Shown: positions 17,997 through 27,074, counted from the first letter of the stretch. The stretch is DNA of 64,000 nt from Desulfobacter sp. (GCA_028768545.1 CP054838.1:1605501-1669500); one strand, 5' to 3'. The notes: generated by a model from the letters alone, not told the origin. Translations and numbers: made by a program.

Positions 17997-19595
17997 TCAT
18001 GTATGCTGGTCAACACGGGGGAATTGGTTTTGCATTCCTAATTTGACCATTCTGTTTCTTAGTGTATTGGGGTGAATGTCTAAAATTTTAGCAGCTCCTC
18101 CAGGACCAGAAATTTTACCCCGGGTATAATTAAGAACCGCGTTAATGTGAGATACCGTAATCGTGTTGAGGGTTTTAAATGAGTGGCTGTCGATGGGATT
18201 TTCTGATTTGGGTTGCCTTGAAAATTTTTCCAGTTGAGAATCTTCATCCGATGTTAATTCAAAAAAAGAAAGCGGTTTGCCTTTACTGAGGATCAGCGCT
18301 CTTTCGATAATGTTTTCAAGCTCCCGAACATTACCCGGCCAATCATATGTCTGAAGCTGCTCCACGGCATTGCAAGCCAGTTTAGGACGAAAGGTTAGGT
18401 TCATCTCCCGGCATTTTTTTGAAATAAAATAATCGACCATGGCAGGGATGTCCTGTTTGCGGTACTTTAAGTCGGGTATGGTTATTGGAAATACATTAAG
18501 TCGATACCAGAGGTCGGTGCGAAATTTGCCCTTCTTGATTCTTTGGGGAATATTCCGGTTTGTGGCCGCAATAATACGGACGTTGACTTTCAAATTCCTC
18601 AATCCTCCCACACGTTCAAACTCTCCGGCCTGGAGAATTCTTAATAATTTAACCTGTGCAGATAAGGGGAGTTCTCCTATCTCATCAAGGAATAGTGTCC
18701 CCTTATGGGCCCTTTCAAACCTGCCGGGTCTAGCTTCTATGGCTCCGGTAAATGCCCCTTTTTCATGACCAAAAAGTTCTGAATCTATCAGGGTTTCAGG
18801 GATAGCGCCGCAATTAACATTGATCATGGGTCCTTTACACCGATCGGACAATTTATGAATTTCAACTGTGGCCACTTCTTTTCCTGTTCCGGTGTTGCCC
18901 AGTAAAATTACAGGACTGTCTGTCGGGGCTACATCTTCAATCAATTGTCTTACCTTTCGCAGGCCTGAATCTGAACCGATCATCAGATTTTCATCCCTGT
19001 GCGAGGTTTCACTTTGAAGCGCTTTGTGATGCTGTTCTAATTCCCTGTATCGAAGGGCATTGGATAACGCAATGGCAAAAGGCTGGTTGATTGCCTGGAT
19101 AAGTTCAGTATGGCTTTGGTTGTAAGGGATTGGCCCTTCTCTCATCATTGTAAAGTTCCCAATCACCTGATCCTGTATTTTCAGGGCACAGGTAATCGTA
19201 CTGAACGGCGCATTGGCTATCTGCCTGGCACGGTATGAAAACCGATTCATCAGCATTTCTTTGATATTGATATTCATGGGGTTTTTATGGTCTCTGACCC
19301 ATGGGAGTGTCTGGTCAGCAGATTTTTTAAGCCAGGTATCCAGATAATTTCCAACACTTTGAGGTATAATGATGGGCTCATCCACCAGGGAACCGCCGTC
19401 GTCGTTGGCAAAAGCAATCAACCTTGCGGATTTCTTTGTATGCCCGCTTTCGTATCGGCTTAGAAATATCATGACGATGGGTATTTTGTTTTTCAGGTAG
19501 GAAAATGTCTGATACAGGGCTTCGCTGAGATCTAAATTTCCACAGATCTTCTGGGTGACTGATTGAAATATTTTTGCATTCAGACTATTTCCCAT
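17997..19595 (-). CDS. Sigma-54 activator, GAF-AAA+-HTH (NtrC/NorR-like)
   Basis: A 532-residue enhancer-binding protein. Residues 1-190 form a GAF-type sensory region without a receiver aspartate pocket, so it likely senses a small molecule. The AAA+ domain follows with Walker A near 234 (LLGNTGTGKE), the sigma-54 contact loop GAFTGA near 283, Walker B (GTLFLDEIGELP) and the arginine-finger region. The C-terminus has a Fis-type helix-turn-helix (GPGGAAKILDIHPNTLRNRM). An upstream in-frame ATG lies inside the operator dyad; the internal ATG at 19595 after GGTGGAG is preferred. It is divergent from the acyl-CoA ligase, with a UAS and a -24/-12 promoter between them. Confidence 0.9.
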   Translation of the reverse strand: MGNSLNAKIFQSVTQKICGNLDLSEALYQTFSYLKNKIPIVMIFLSRYESGHTKKSARLIAFANDDGGSLVDEPIIIPQSVGNYLDTWLKKSADQTLPWVRDHKNPMNINIKEMLMNRFSYRARQIANAPFSTITCALKIQDQVIGNFTMMREGPIPYNQSHTELIQAINQPFAIALSNALRYRELEQHHKALQSETSHRDENLMIGSDSGLRKVRQLIEDVAPTDSPVILLGNTGTGKEVATVEIHKLSDRCKGPMINVNCGAIPETLIDSELFGHEKGAFTGAIEARPGRFERAHKGTLFLDEIGELPLSAQVKLLRILQAGEFERVGGLRNLKVNVRIIAATNRNIPQRIKKGKFRTDLWYRLNVFPITIPDLKYRKQDIPAMVDYFISKKCREMNLTFRPKLACNAVEQLQTYDWPGNVRELENIIERALILSKGKPLSFFELTSDEDSQLEKFSRQPKSENPIDSHSFKTLNTITVSHINAVLNYTRGKISGPGGAAKILDIHPNTLRNRMVKLGMQNQFPRVDQHT

Positions 19596-19610
19596 ATTTC
19601 GTATTTCTCC

Positions 19611-19644
19611 ACCGTATATGGTTAATATATTCACCATATACGGT
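19611..19644. promoter_or_regulatory. 12-bp perfect inverted repeat: likely UAS/autoregulatory operator
   Basis: ACCGTATATGGT (19611-19622) and ACCATATACGGT (19633-19644), separated by 10 AT-rich bases. It lies 80-110 bp upstream of the predicted sigma-54 start site, the usual place for an enhancer, and immediately in front of the activator gene, so it may also repress that gene. Confidence 0.7.
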
Positions 19645-19695
19645 ATATCAAAATATTATTTTTCTCAACCTGTTGAAAATAAAAATAAAAAAATA

Positions 19696-19712
19696 TTGGC
19701 ACATTATTGGCT
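19696..19712 (+). promoter_or_regulatory. Sigma-54 (-24/-12) promoter of the acyl-CoA ligase
   Basis: TTGGCAC-N6-GGCT: the invariant GG (19698-19699) and GC (19710-19711) have the canonical 10-base spacing. The -24 half is perfect; the -12 half is TGGCT rather than TTGCA. Transcription would start near 19722, leaving a 70-base leader. Confidence 0.7.
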
Positions 19713-19792
19713 AAACAAACATGCCCAAGAGGTGTTATTCGCTACCCCAAAATCGGGTCTTATTTAAACCAGTCAAATTGAGGAGGCAGACA

Positions 19793-21382
19793 ATGAAATT
19801 ATCCTTTAACCGACCAGAGGGAAAAAAAAGTTTTTCCGATGACTTGATCAGTTCTATTCGGATGAATGTATCTAAAAGTCCTGATAACATAGCAGTTACA
19901 TTTGAAGGCAATAAATTGACCTGGGCAGATGTCTGGGAAAGAAGCAGCCGTCTGGCCAACGGCTTGATGGGCCCTGGTCTGCAGCAGCACGATCGGGTAT
20001 TGATTTTTCTACCTAATTGTCTTGAATATCCAGAAGCCATTTTGGGTATTAATAAGGCCGGTTGCATCGTTACAGGGGGGAACGTTCGTCTGACAGGACC
20101 GGAAATTGCCTACCAGCTTAATGACAGTCAGGCACGGGCAATAATTTTAAAAGGGCCGGAAGAATTGGAAACGATTCTGTCTGTTAAAGATCAGATTCCT
20201 GAGTTGAATCATATTATTATGATTGATGATAAACCTGTTGAGACGGTTCATAATTACAATAACCTGATAGCGGACAATCAGCCGACTGAACTGGATATTG
20301 AAAAAAAATCAGATGATATTCATCTTCTATTGTACACTTCAGGGACTACAGGCAAACCCAAAGCCGCTGCCCGCACTTATAAATGTGACTATCACATGGC
20401 CGTTGCCGTCTGCCATGAGATGGCCCTGGGCCCTGCTGACATTTACCTTGCGGTTGCGCCCATGTATGCAGCAGCCAGTATGGGGTACGTTTTATCCACC
20501 ATGATGAGCGGTGGAACAGTGGCGATCGTTTCAGGATTTGTGCCGGATCAGTTTTTTGCTCAATTGGAAAAAACCCGTGCCACATGGACGTTTGTGGTGC
20601 CTATCATGTATGAATGGGCTCTGAAAACGCCTGAAGACATCCTTAACTCCCATGACATTTCCAAAGTCAGATGTTTTATCGCCTGTGGTGCTCCCCTGTC
20701 CAATGCCACGGCCATAAAAATGGTGAAACGCTTTCCCAATGCTCAAGTGGTAAATTGGCTGGGAGCTTCGGAATTCGGATTTATTTCAAAATATGTATGC
20801 AAAGAAACCATGCCGCCCGAAGGATGTGTGGGCAAACCGCTTTTTGATCTTGAACTAGCCGTGTTTGACAATGCCGGTAAAAAAGTTTCCGCAAAAGAAC
20901 CGGGTGTGCTTTATGGACGTGGTTACAGCATGTTTGAAGGCTATTTAAACAAGCCAGAAGCAACCCGTAAAACATTTCTGGACCATGAATGGGGAACAGT
21001 GGAGGATATCGCAACCCTGGGTGATGACGGCAATTTTTATATTATTGATCGTAAAAAAGACATGATCATCACCGGCGGTATGAACGTCTATCCTGTGGAA
21101 GTTGAAAATATATTGATGAGTCATGACGCAGTGGCGGATGTAGCGGTTATTGGAGTGCCTGATGATAAATGGGGTGAAGCGGTTAAAGCTTTGGTCGTGT
21201 CAGCTTCGGGCAAAAAATCCAGTGAAGAAGAACTGATTGAATACTGTCGGGAAAAACTGGCTGGGTTCAAAATGCCTAAAAGTGTTGAATTCATAGATGC
21301 TGTGCCTCGTTCGCCTATCGGCAAAGCTTTAAAGCATAAACTTCGGGGAAAATACTGGACGGGCAAAGATACAAAAATATAG
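19793..21382 (+). CDS. Acyl-CoA synthetase/ligase, AMP-forming (class I adenylating enzyme)
   Basis: A 529-residue ANL-superfamily enzyme that activates a carboxylic acid with ATP and transfers it to CoA. Visible are the P-loop (YTSGTTGKPKA), the A5 motif (NWLGASEFGF), the hinge (YIIDRKKDMIITGGMNVYP) and the C-terminal catalytic lysine region (RSPIGKALKHK). Medium/long-chain or aryl acids are the likely substrates; the exact one is not readable. GAGGAGG before the ATG at 19793, and the sigma-54 start near 19722, exclude a longer in-frame start at 19721. An ISKra4-like element sits two bases beyond its stop codon, separating it from a hairpin that was probably its terminator. Confidence 0.9.
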   Translation: MKLSFNRPEGKKSFSDDLISSIRMNVSKSPDNIAVTFEGNKLTWADVWERSSRLANGLMGPGLQQHDRVLIFLPNCLEYPEAILGINKAGCIVTGGNVRLTGPEIAYQLNDSQARAIILKGPEELETILSVKDQIPELNHIIMIDDKPVETVHNYNNLIADNQPTELDIEKKSDDIHLLLYTSGTTGKPKAAARTYKCDYHMAVAVCHEMALGPADIYLAVAPMYAAASMGYVLSTMMSGGTVAIVSGFVPDQFFAQLEKTRATWTFVVPIMYEWALKTPEDILNSHDISKVRCFIACGAPLSNATAIKMVKRFPNAQVVNWLGASEFGFISKYVCKETMPPEGCVGKPLFDLELAVFDNAGKKVSAKEPGVLYGRGYSMFEGYLNKPEATRKTFLDHEWGTVEDIATLGDDGNFYIIDRKKDMIITGGMNVYPVEVENILMSHDAVADVAVIGVPDDKWGEAVKALVVSASGKKSSEEELIEYCREKLAGFKMPKSVEFIDAVPRSPIGKALKHKLRGKYWTGKDTKI

Positions 21383-21485
21383 ATGGGCGCATTCCCATTT
21401 TCCCGGTTTTAAAAAGGCCTGTCTTTTAGAGCAAAAAGAATGATATCCTCTGTTACGCTGAAATGAACATAAATGGATTGTGCTA

Positions 21486-22885
21486 ATGAAGAAAGCTGAA
21501 GATTGTAATACTGTTGATGAAGTCCTTGCATGCCTCAAAGAACTGGAAGAAGATCCAAATCGCTTGGTTCGTAACGCTAACGAATTAGAACAGATGGAGC
21601 AGGAAATCCTTGAGTATACAAATCGGATAAGCGCCTTTTTTTTAAAAAAAAGATCCAGGCCTCAGTAGATTCCTCTGAACAGGTCGACCAAGAAAAAGAA
21701 TTGATGTCCAATTGGCCGGGACGGATGAAAAGCGAAGGGCTTGAGACCGTTTGGATTCAGCTTTGTACAGATAGTTCGGTTGATATTCATGTTCGATACT
21801 ATCGAAGGTCCTGTGACCGCCGAAAAGGAAAAAGATATAAAGGTGCATACGCTGGCTTAATCCTTCTTGGAATCCATGATCGCTGCTCGCCTGCTTTGGC
21901 TTCTATGGTGAGTTCTTGGTCAGCCTTATTAAGTTCTTTTGAAGAAGTCCGTCAAGTGCTTTGTGACCGTGGGATGACGTTGGGTATAAAGGTCATCCGT
22001 AAACTGACCTATCGGTACGCAGAGCGGGCTCGAGCCGAACAACAAGCGGGCCGAATCCCATTAAATGATAGATATTTACTTGAAGGGCGGCGAGTCGTTA
22101 TCAGCACTGATGGTGGCCGCACTCGGCTCAGAGAGAAGAAAAGGGGACCAAAAACCCAAAAGGATAGAACCCGATTTCGTGGGGCATGGCGAGAACCCAA
22201 GCTTTTGATCATTTATGTAGTGGACGCCCATGGAAAACAAGAAAAAAGCTTTTCACCATTTATTGATGGCTGTTTCAATGGACCGGATGGTGTATTCCAC
22301 TTGTTAAAGGGTTATTTGAACTCCCTTCATATTCAGAACTCAGACAAAATACTGTTTGTTGCAGATGGGGCACATTGGATTTGGAATCGAATCCCCGGAC
22401 TGCTAAAAGCATTGGGGTTGGCTCCTGAGCGTGTGTATGAACTTCTCGATTTCTACCATGCAGTTGAGCATCTGGGTACAGTAGCAGGCTTAAGGAAGAC
22501 CTGGTCATCCAAGGAACGCAAACGCTGGGTATCGAAGCAGCGAGGTCTTCTGCTGAAGGGAAAGGCGATTGAGGTGGTACAGGCCGTCCAGAAGCTTTGT
22601 AGAGGCAGAAACAGTAAGGCTATCAAGACGGAACGGGATTATTTTGTGCGCAATGAACTGAGGCTTAATTTTTCAACTGTAAAAGCGTTGAACTTACCTA
22701 TTGGCAGCGGTGCTATTGAAAGTTCGATTCGGAGAGTCGTGAATTTACGTCTTAAAGGTCCATGCATCTTTTGGTATCGGGAGAATGCAGAAAAAATGAT
22801 TATGCTGCGATCATTTTATAAAGCAGGGCGTTGGAACTGCCTGAAGCAGATGGCAAACATGCACAATCCAGTGCCAGCGGTATAA
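21486..22885 (+). CDS. Transposase, ORFA-ORFB fusion by -1 frameshift
   Basis: The first frame (from ATG 21486, 60 residues) runs MKKAEDCNTVDEVLACLKEL to a stop at 21668; the second frame runs in -1 phase to 22885. Shifting on A8-G at 21644-21652 gives a 466-residue protein with sequence ...FFLKKK-IQASVDSSEQVD.... Motifs include an acidic site (VISTDGGRTR), FVADGAHWIWN, DFYHAVEHLG and the C-terminal LPIGSGAIESSIRRVVNLRL, typical of DDE transposases of this group. The same slip site is preserved in both copies, arguing for programmed rather than mutational frameshifting. Confidence 0.85.
21636..21652 (+). other. Programmed -1 frameshift site in the IS (T8-A8-G)
   Basis: Eight T then eight A then G. 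In the first frame codons read TTA-AAA-AAA-AGA; sliding back one base on A-AAA-AAA-G enters the transposase frame. The U8 run could add transcript slippage. Identical in the second copy at 48329-48345. Confidence 0.75.
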
Positions 22886-22920
22886 CCGGGAAAATGGGAA
22901 TGCGCCCATATAGATTGTCT

Positions 22921-22976
22921 GCTGATATTACTCCCCCCCCCATCGTTGCAATGTCGGGGGGGGGGGTAATATCAGC
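22921..22976. terminator. Long hairpin with C9:G11 core, displaced terminator
   Basis: GCTGATATTAC (22921-22931) pairs with GTAATATCAGC (22966-22976); inside it nine C (22933-22941) face eleven G (22956-22966) around a 14-base loop, with one bulged T. Four T follow. Before IS insertion it lay about 20 bases after the acyl-CoA ligase stop, so it was probably that gene's terminator. Confidence 0.6.
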
Positions 22977-23033
22977 TTTTGCTGCCCCGGAATGGAAAGG
23001 TTTTAATCCAATTTTATTGTATTTAAGGATTAA

Positions 23034-23177
23034 ACCATATTTGAGAAAAATGATGCCCAAAAACGGTTCAACCTGCCTGAAACCTTAGCTCGGTTTCGGG
23101 CTGAGATGGCCTATCCGGATGCCTGGAACCGTCAGGCGTGCCGGTGCGAAAGGCATTCTAAAAGGCTGAACCCATAA
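23034..23177 (+). pseudogene. Possible 3' remnant of an unidentified gene
   Basis: An open frame of 47 codons with no start reads ...AQKRFNLPETLARFRAEMAY and ends in RHSKRLNP at a stop inside the next hairpin. The composition is protein-like (PE-TLARFRAEMAYPDAWNRQ) but I do not recognise it. It may be the tail of a deleted gene; it could also be chance. Confidence 0.25.
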
Positions 23178-23205
23178 AAAACAATGTGCTTTTTATGGGT
23201 TCAGC
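23165..23205. terminator. Bidirectional terminator between IS region and nhaC
   Basis: A perfect 16-bp stem (GCTGAACCCATAAAAA / TTTTTATGGGTTCAGC) with a 9-base loop. It ends the leftward nhaC operon and is followed on the other strand by a run of eight T after ten bases. Confidence 0.75.
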
Positions 23206-23224
23206 AGGACAGGCTTTTTTTTAA

Positions 23225-24626
23225 TTATGCCTTTATATCTGCTGTGTCATCCTCATACAGCATTCCCCATTTATTGATGTATCCCAGCAATATGGAGATG
23301 AGTGGCGTCAGCCACAGGAAAAACGCCCATGGTGCATACTCCAGTGTGCTGACACCTAAGACGCCGAACATGTACAATGCGTTGTCAGTCCAGGGATAAA
23401 GAGGGGCGGTCAAGGTTCCGCCATCTTCCGTGACCCTGGATAAGACCTCAGGTTTTAGTTTGAATTTTTTAAAAGATTTTGCCATTAACTGGGGGGTCAT
23501 GATCAGGGAAATATACATGCTGCACCCGGCCGCATTGGTAACGTTTCCCACAATAATAGTGGAAAGGATTAATTGGCCGACGCTCTTTATTTTACGTGTT
23601 AACGGTTCAATCAATGCATCCAGAACACCGATGTGCTTGAGCACACCGCCAAATCCCAACCCGAATAGCATAACGGCCACAACAGACAGCATGCTGACCA
23701 TACCGCCCCTGTTTAACAATTTATCAATATATATAATGTTTGTTGAAATGGAATACCCGCCCCAGGCAACCCCCACAGCCTCTGCAAAATCTTTCCCCTG
23801 CAGAATTATCGCCCCATATGGAGCCCAGTGCCGCACCAATGGCAATACTGGGGAAAGCCGGTTTTTTCATTATCATCAACCCAATGACAACCACGGCGGG
23901 GATGATCATTAAAAGGCCGATATTAAAGTGGGTATCCAAAACAGTTAAGATTTCATTGATATTACTGGTGTCCAGGGAATTATCACCATATTTGAATCCA
24001 ATGACCAGATACATAACACAGACTATGAGGTAGGATGGAACCGTGGTATACAGCATGCTCATTATATGTGAAAAAACATTGGTTTCCGACATGGATGCCG
24101 TCAGGTTCGTACTGTCGGACAGGGGTGACATCTTATCTCCAAAGTAGGCACCGGAAAGAACGGCGCCTGCCGTCATGGGGGCGGGTACGCCCAGGCCTGC
24201 GCCGATACCCATCATGGCTACGCCTGTGGTGCCAACGGTTCCCCATGAGGTGCCCGTGGCCAGGGAGGTCAGTGAACAGATCAATAAAGCGGCAAATAGA
24301 AAAATACTGGGGTTAATGATTTTTAAGCCGTAATAAATCATGCTGGGCACGACACCGCCTGCAATCCAGGTCCCCACCATGGCCCCGACGATGACCAGTA
24401 TCAATAAAGCCTGGAGCCCGCTTCTGATTGAATCTGCGGCCGCAGATTCCAATTCATCATAGGTGTATTTTAATTTTCTCCCGAGTATGATTGCCAGGAA
24501 TAAACAGGCCAGCAGAGCAATCTGGACAGCAATATTAAACGCCAAAATACTTGCAAATATAATAACAAAACATGTAACAACCAGAAACAGCGACTCTCCA
24601 AAACCAGGTTTTAACTTGTTCTCCAT
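23225..24626 (-). pseudogene. NhaC-type Na+/H+ antiporter, frameshifted
   Basis: About 466 residues if repaired, in the NhaC family of multi-helix antiporters. The first part (from 24626) carries family signatures GTSWGTVGTTGVAMMG and SGAYFGDKMSPLSDSTNLTA and continues to ...IAIGAALGSIW. The frame then goes astray and the rest (IILQGKDFAEAVGVAWGG...) continues in another phase. One extra base in the CCCC at 23812-23815 explains it. The lost part is the C-terminal third, including several helices, so function is unlikely. AGGAG precedes the ATG. In operon with the C-S lyase, whose product (amino acids, pyruvate, ammonia) such antiporters often accompany. A homopolymer sequencing error remains possible. 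Confidence 0.85.
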
Positions 24627-24691
24627 TTATATTTTCTCCTACTTGTTAAGATATTAAAAATCCCGTTCTTATATGATTGCCGTATTATTTT

Positions 24692-25888
24692 TTAAGCATT
24701 CACTCCTGTCTTGCTGTGAATTGTCTTTTCAATGATCGTTAATGTTTTTTCCAGGATGGATTTTGGGCAGGCAAAATTAATTCTTTCAAACCCCTCTCCG
24801 CCTTTGCCAAAAATATATCCTTCATCCAGGGCAATTTTGCCTTTTCCCTGGATAATGGCTTCAAGTGATTTTGCATCCCCTGTGACAGCCCGGAAATCCA
24901 GCCAGGCTAAATAGGTTCCTTGGGGCCGGATAAATTTAATTTCCGGCATTTTTTCTTTTACAAAATTTTCGATAAAATCCACATTGGATTCCAGATATTC
25001 CAGCACCTGTTCTAACCAGTCTTGTCCCTGGTTATAAGCCGCCGTTAGGGCGACAATTCCAAAACAATTTGTTAACCCGACATTGTTTCGTTCCAATGTC
25101 TGGGAAAAATATTTGCGAAGTTTCTGGTTTGGAATGATCAGATTTGAGGTTTGAAGACCTGCCAGGTTAAAGGTTTTACTCGGGGCCGTACAGGTAATGG
25201 AGTTCTGGGCGAACGCTTCTGAAATATCGGCAAAGCAAACATGCTTATGCCCTTTTAATATTAAATCCGAATGAATTTCATCGGAAATAATAATCACATC
25301 ATTTTTAATACACAGGTCACCTAATTTTTTGAGTTCTTCTTTGCTCCACACCCGGCCGACAGGGTTATGGGGATTGCATAAAATCAGAAGTTTGACACGG
25401 GGGTCTTTTACTTTTTCTTCCAGATCATCAAAATCCATTGTATATTGTTCATCCTGAAATTTTAATTGATTATAAACAGGATGGCACCCATTGTTTGAAA
25501 TGGCATTAAAAAATGGATAATACACAGGGTTTTGAATGATGACCCGGTCCCCGGGATAGCAGAAGGTCTGGATCAGGTAATTGATTGCCGGAACAATTCC
25601 GGGTGAAAAGACCAGCTAGTCTTTTTTTATTTTCCAGCCATGTCTTTTCTGGGTCCAGTCTATAATTGCCTAGTAATAGCTGTCATCTCTCTGGCTGTAC
25701 CCATAAATACCATGCTCAACTCTTTTCATGAGGGCATCAATAACCGGTTGCGGACATTTAAAGTCCATATCCGCCACCCACAGCGGCAGAAGATCCGCGT
25801 CTCCAAACTGGGCCTTAAGGAAATCCGGCTCCCACTTCATTGAATGGGTCGATTCTCTGTCAACCTCTTTATCAAAGTCATATTTCAT
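24692..25888 (-). pseudogene. MalY/PatB-type C-S beta-lyase (PLP) with two in-frame TAG codons
   Basis: The unbroken phase would give 398 residues, normal for PatB/MalY cystathionine beta-lyases, fold-type I PLP enzymes that split C-S bonds in cysteine derivatives. The start (MKYDFDKEVDRESTHSMKWE) and the PLP-binding lysine region (TCTAPSKTFNLAGLQTSNLI) are intact. Two TAG codons lie near 25671 and 25617: SYY-stop-AIIDW and KKD-stop-LVFSPG. By family knowledge the second position is normally Trp (TGG to TAG, one change) and the first Gln or Glu. All other codons remain in phase. TAG ends normal genes in this window, so suppression is unlikely. Upstream RidA and regulator are intact. Confidence 0.88.
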
Positions 25889-25929
25889 TGTGCCAACCTT
25901 TTCCCATAGTGATGGATTGTAAATTAGAA

Positions 25930-26307
25930 TTATTTGTGCGCGATGGCTTCAATTTCCACCAATGCATCCTTTGGAAGCCTGCTGACTTCAAAACAGGACC
26001 TTGCCGGCGGATTTGTTTGAAAATAGCTGCCATATACGCCATTGAGCTTGGAAAAATTATTCATGTCGGAAATAAACACCGTTGTCTTCACCACGTTGTT
26101 CAGGTCCATGCCGGCTTGCTTTAAAATAGCCGCAATGTTTTCTATTGATGTCTTTGTCTGAACTTCAATATCATTGGGCGCCATTTGTGATGTAACCGGG
26201 TTTATTGGAAGCTGCCCTGACAAAAAAAGCATATCGTTAACGGCAATCGCCTGGGAGTATGGTCCTATGGCAGCAGGCGCCAATGGGGTATTAATTGTTT
26301 TCTTCAT
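25930..26307 (-). CDS. ridA: RidA family 2-iminobutanoate/2-iminopropanoate deaminase
   Basis: A 125-residue cytoplasmic enzyme that hydrolyses reactive enamine/imine intermediates released by PLP lyases. The family features are clear: N-terminal NTPLAPAAIGPYSQAI, FLSGQLPINP and the substrate-binding arginine in PPARSCFEV, ending in IEAIAHK. It is placed between the regulator and the C-S lyase, and would detoxify the 2-aminoacrylate made by that lyase. AAGGAAAC precedes the ATG. It is intact although its likely metabolic partner downstream is not. Confidence 0.93.
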   Translation of the reverse strand: MKKTINTPLAPAAIGPYSQAIAVNDMLFLSGQLPINPVTSQMAPNDIEVQTKTSIENIAAILKQAGMDLNNVVKTTVFISDMNNFSKLNGVYGSYFQTNPPARSCFEVSRLPKDALVEIEAIAHK

Positions 26308-26387
26308 TATGGTGTTTCCTTATTCTTAAATAAAAATGAATCCGTATCAATGATAGACACAGAAGGGCCGTATGGATAAATCTGCGT

Positions 26388-27029
26388 TTATTTAAGCTTA
26401 TTTAAATATCGATAAATGGTCGGTTCTGATGTTTTTAAATGTTTGGCTATTTCACTCACCGCGCCTTTGAGTAAAAAGATCCCTTTTTGATTCAAAGCCT
26501 TTATGATTTGCATTTTTTCTTCCAAAGACATTCTTTCCGGCGGGATATTGGTTTCCACCAAAATCGTTTTAATGGCATCAGAGGTCAGATCTTCTATGGA
26601 ATGGTCCAGTTTCTCTGAAATCGGTTCAACATTTTTTTGCCTGTCACCCCCCGTTGGCAGGTTAATCAGTTTGTCCAATTCATTCCGGGTCTGAACAAAG
26701 GCGGAAATATCTAAATTGATGCAAAGCGCCCCTATGACCTTATTGTTATCGTCTTTAATTAAAAGGGTGGATCCTTTTACGTTTTTGCCATTCTTGGAAC
26801 ACCCTTGATAGTTCGTGATGAAATCCGTGTCCAAGGTTGTGGACCCTTTTTTTAATAATTTTAAGAGCAGGTCGGTGGCCGGCCCCCCTACAACCCTTTC
26901 ACTGATTTGATTGTTTTCAATGGCAACGATGGACTGGTCTATATTTTTTAAATCATGCAGAACGATTTCAAATTGAGGTCCTAATGCCTCGGCTAAAAAT
27001 TTAACAATCGGAATATATTTTTGTAACAT
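26388..27029 (-). CDS. YheO/DauR-like PAS-HTH transcriptional regulator
   Basis: A 213-residue regulator. Residues 1-115 match the YheO-like PAS domain (FEIVLHDLKNIDQSIVAIEN, and GSTLLIKDDNNKVIGALCIN), and the C-terminus (about 150-213) is a DauR-type helix-turn-helix (GAVSEIAKHLKTSEPTIYRY). Such regulators control D-amino-acid or cysteine catabolic operons, frequently next to ridA and C-S lyase genes as here. A TTG 12 bases upstream is in frame; ATG at 27029 with a close GAGG is preferred. It leads the operon ridA - malY-like - nhaC. Confidence 0.85.
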   Translation of the reverse strand: MLQKYIPIVKFLAEALGPQFEIVLHDLKNIDQSIVAIENNQISERVVGGPATDLLLKLLKKGSTTLDTDFITNYQGCSKNGKNVKGSTLLIKDDNNKVIGALCINLDISAFVQTRNELDKLINLPTGGDRQKNVEPISEKLDHSIEDLTSDAIKTILVETNIPPERMSLEEKMQIIKALNQKGIFLLKGAVSEIAKHLKTSEPTIYRYLNKLK

Positions 27030-27045
27030 GCCACCTCGCAAATAT

Positions 27046-27074
27046 TTTTTATTGCCTTAATATTTTTTTGTCAA
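27046..27074 (-). promoter_or_regulatory. Promoter of the regulator-ridA-lyase-nhaC operon
   Basis: Reading leftward: TTGACA (27074-27069), 17-bp A-rich spacer, TAAAAA (27051-27046), only about 17 bases before the regulator start. Confidence 0.5.

Larger units (their letters stand above)
21385..22907 (+). mobile_element. ISKra4-like insertion sequence, copy 1 (1523 bp)
   Basis: Complete element. Its 24-bp terminal inverted repeats are perfect (GGGCGCATTCCCATTTTCCC... and its complement). The flanks carry an exact 8-bp target duplication ATATAGAT at 21377-21384 and 22908-22915. A second copy of identical length at 48078-49600 differs by roughly nine base changes that I could spot by eye, so at least one transposition is recent. 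The element contains two overlapping frames joined by a -1 frameshift signal. Family assignment (ISKra4/ISMich2-like, from GGG ends, 8-bp duplication and transposase motifs) is from memory and tentative. Confidence 0.92.

Noticed and set aside
21480..21668. A separate 60-residue gene before each transposase
   Set aside because: It leads in -1 phase through a slip site into the transposase in both copies, so it is ORFA of the element.
24692..25888. Genome-wide recoding of TAG or TGA
   Set aside because: TAG terminates the AOR, acyl-CoA ligase and pilQ frames, and TGA terminates many others at family-typical lengths, so neither is reassigned.
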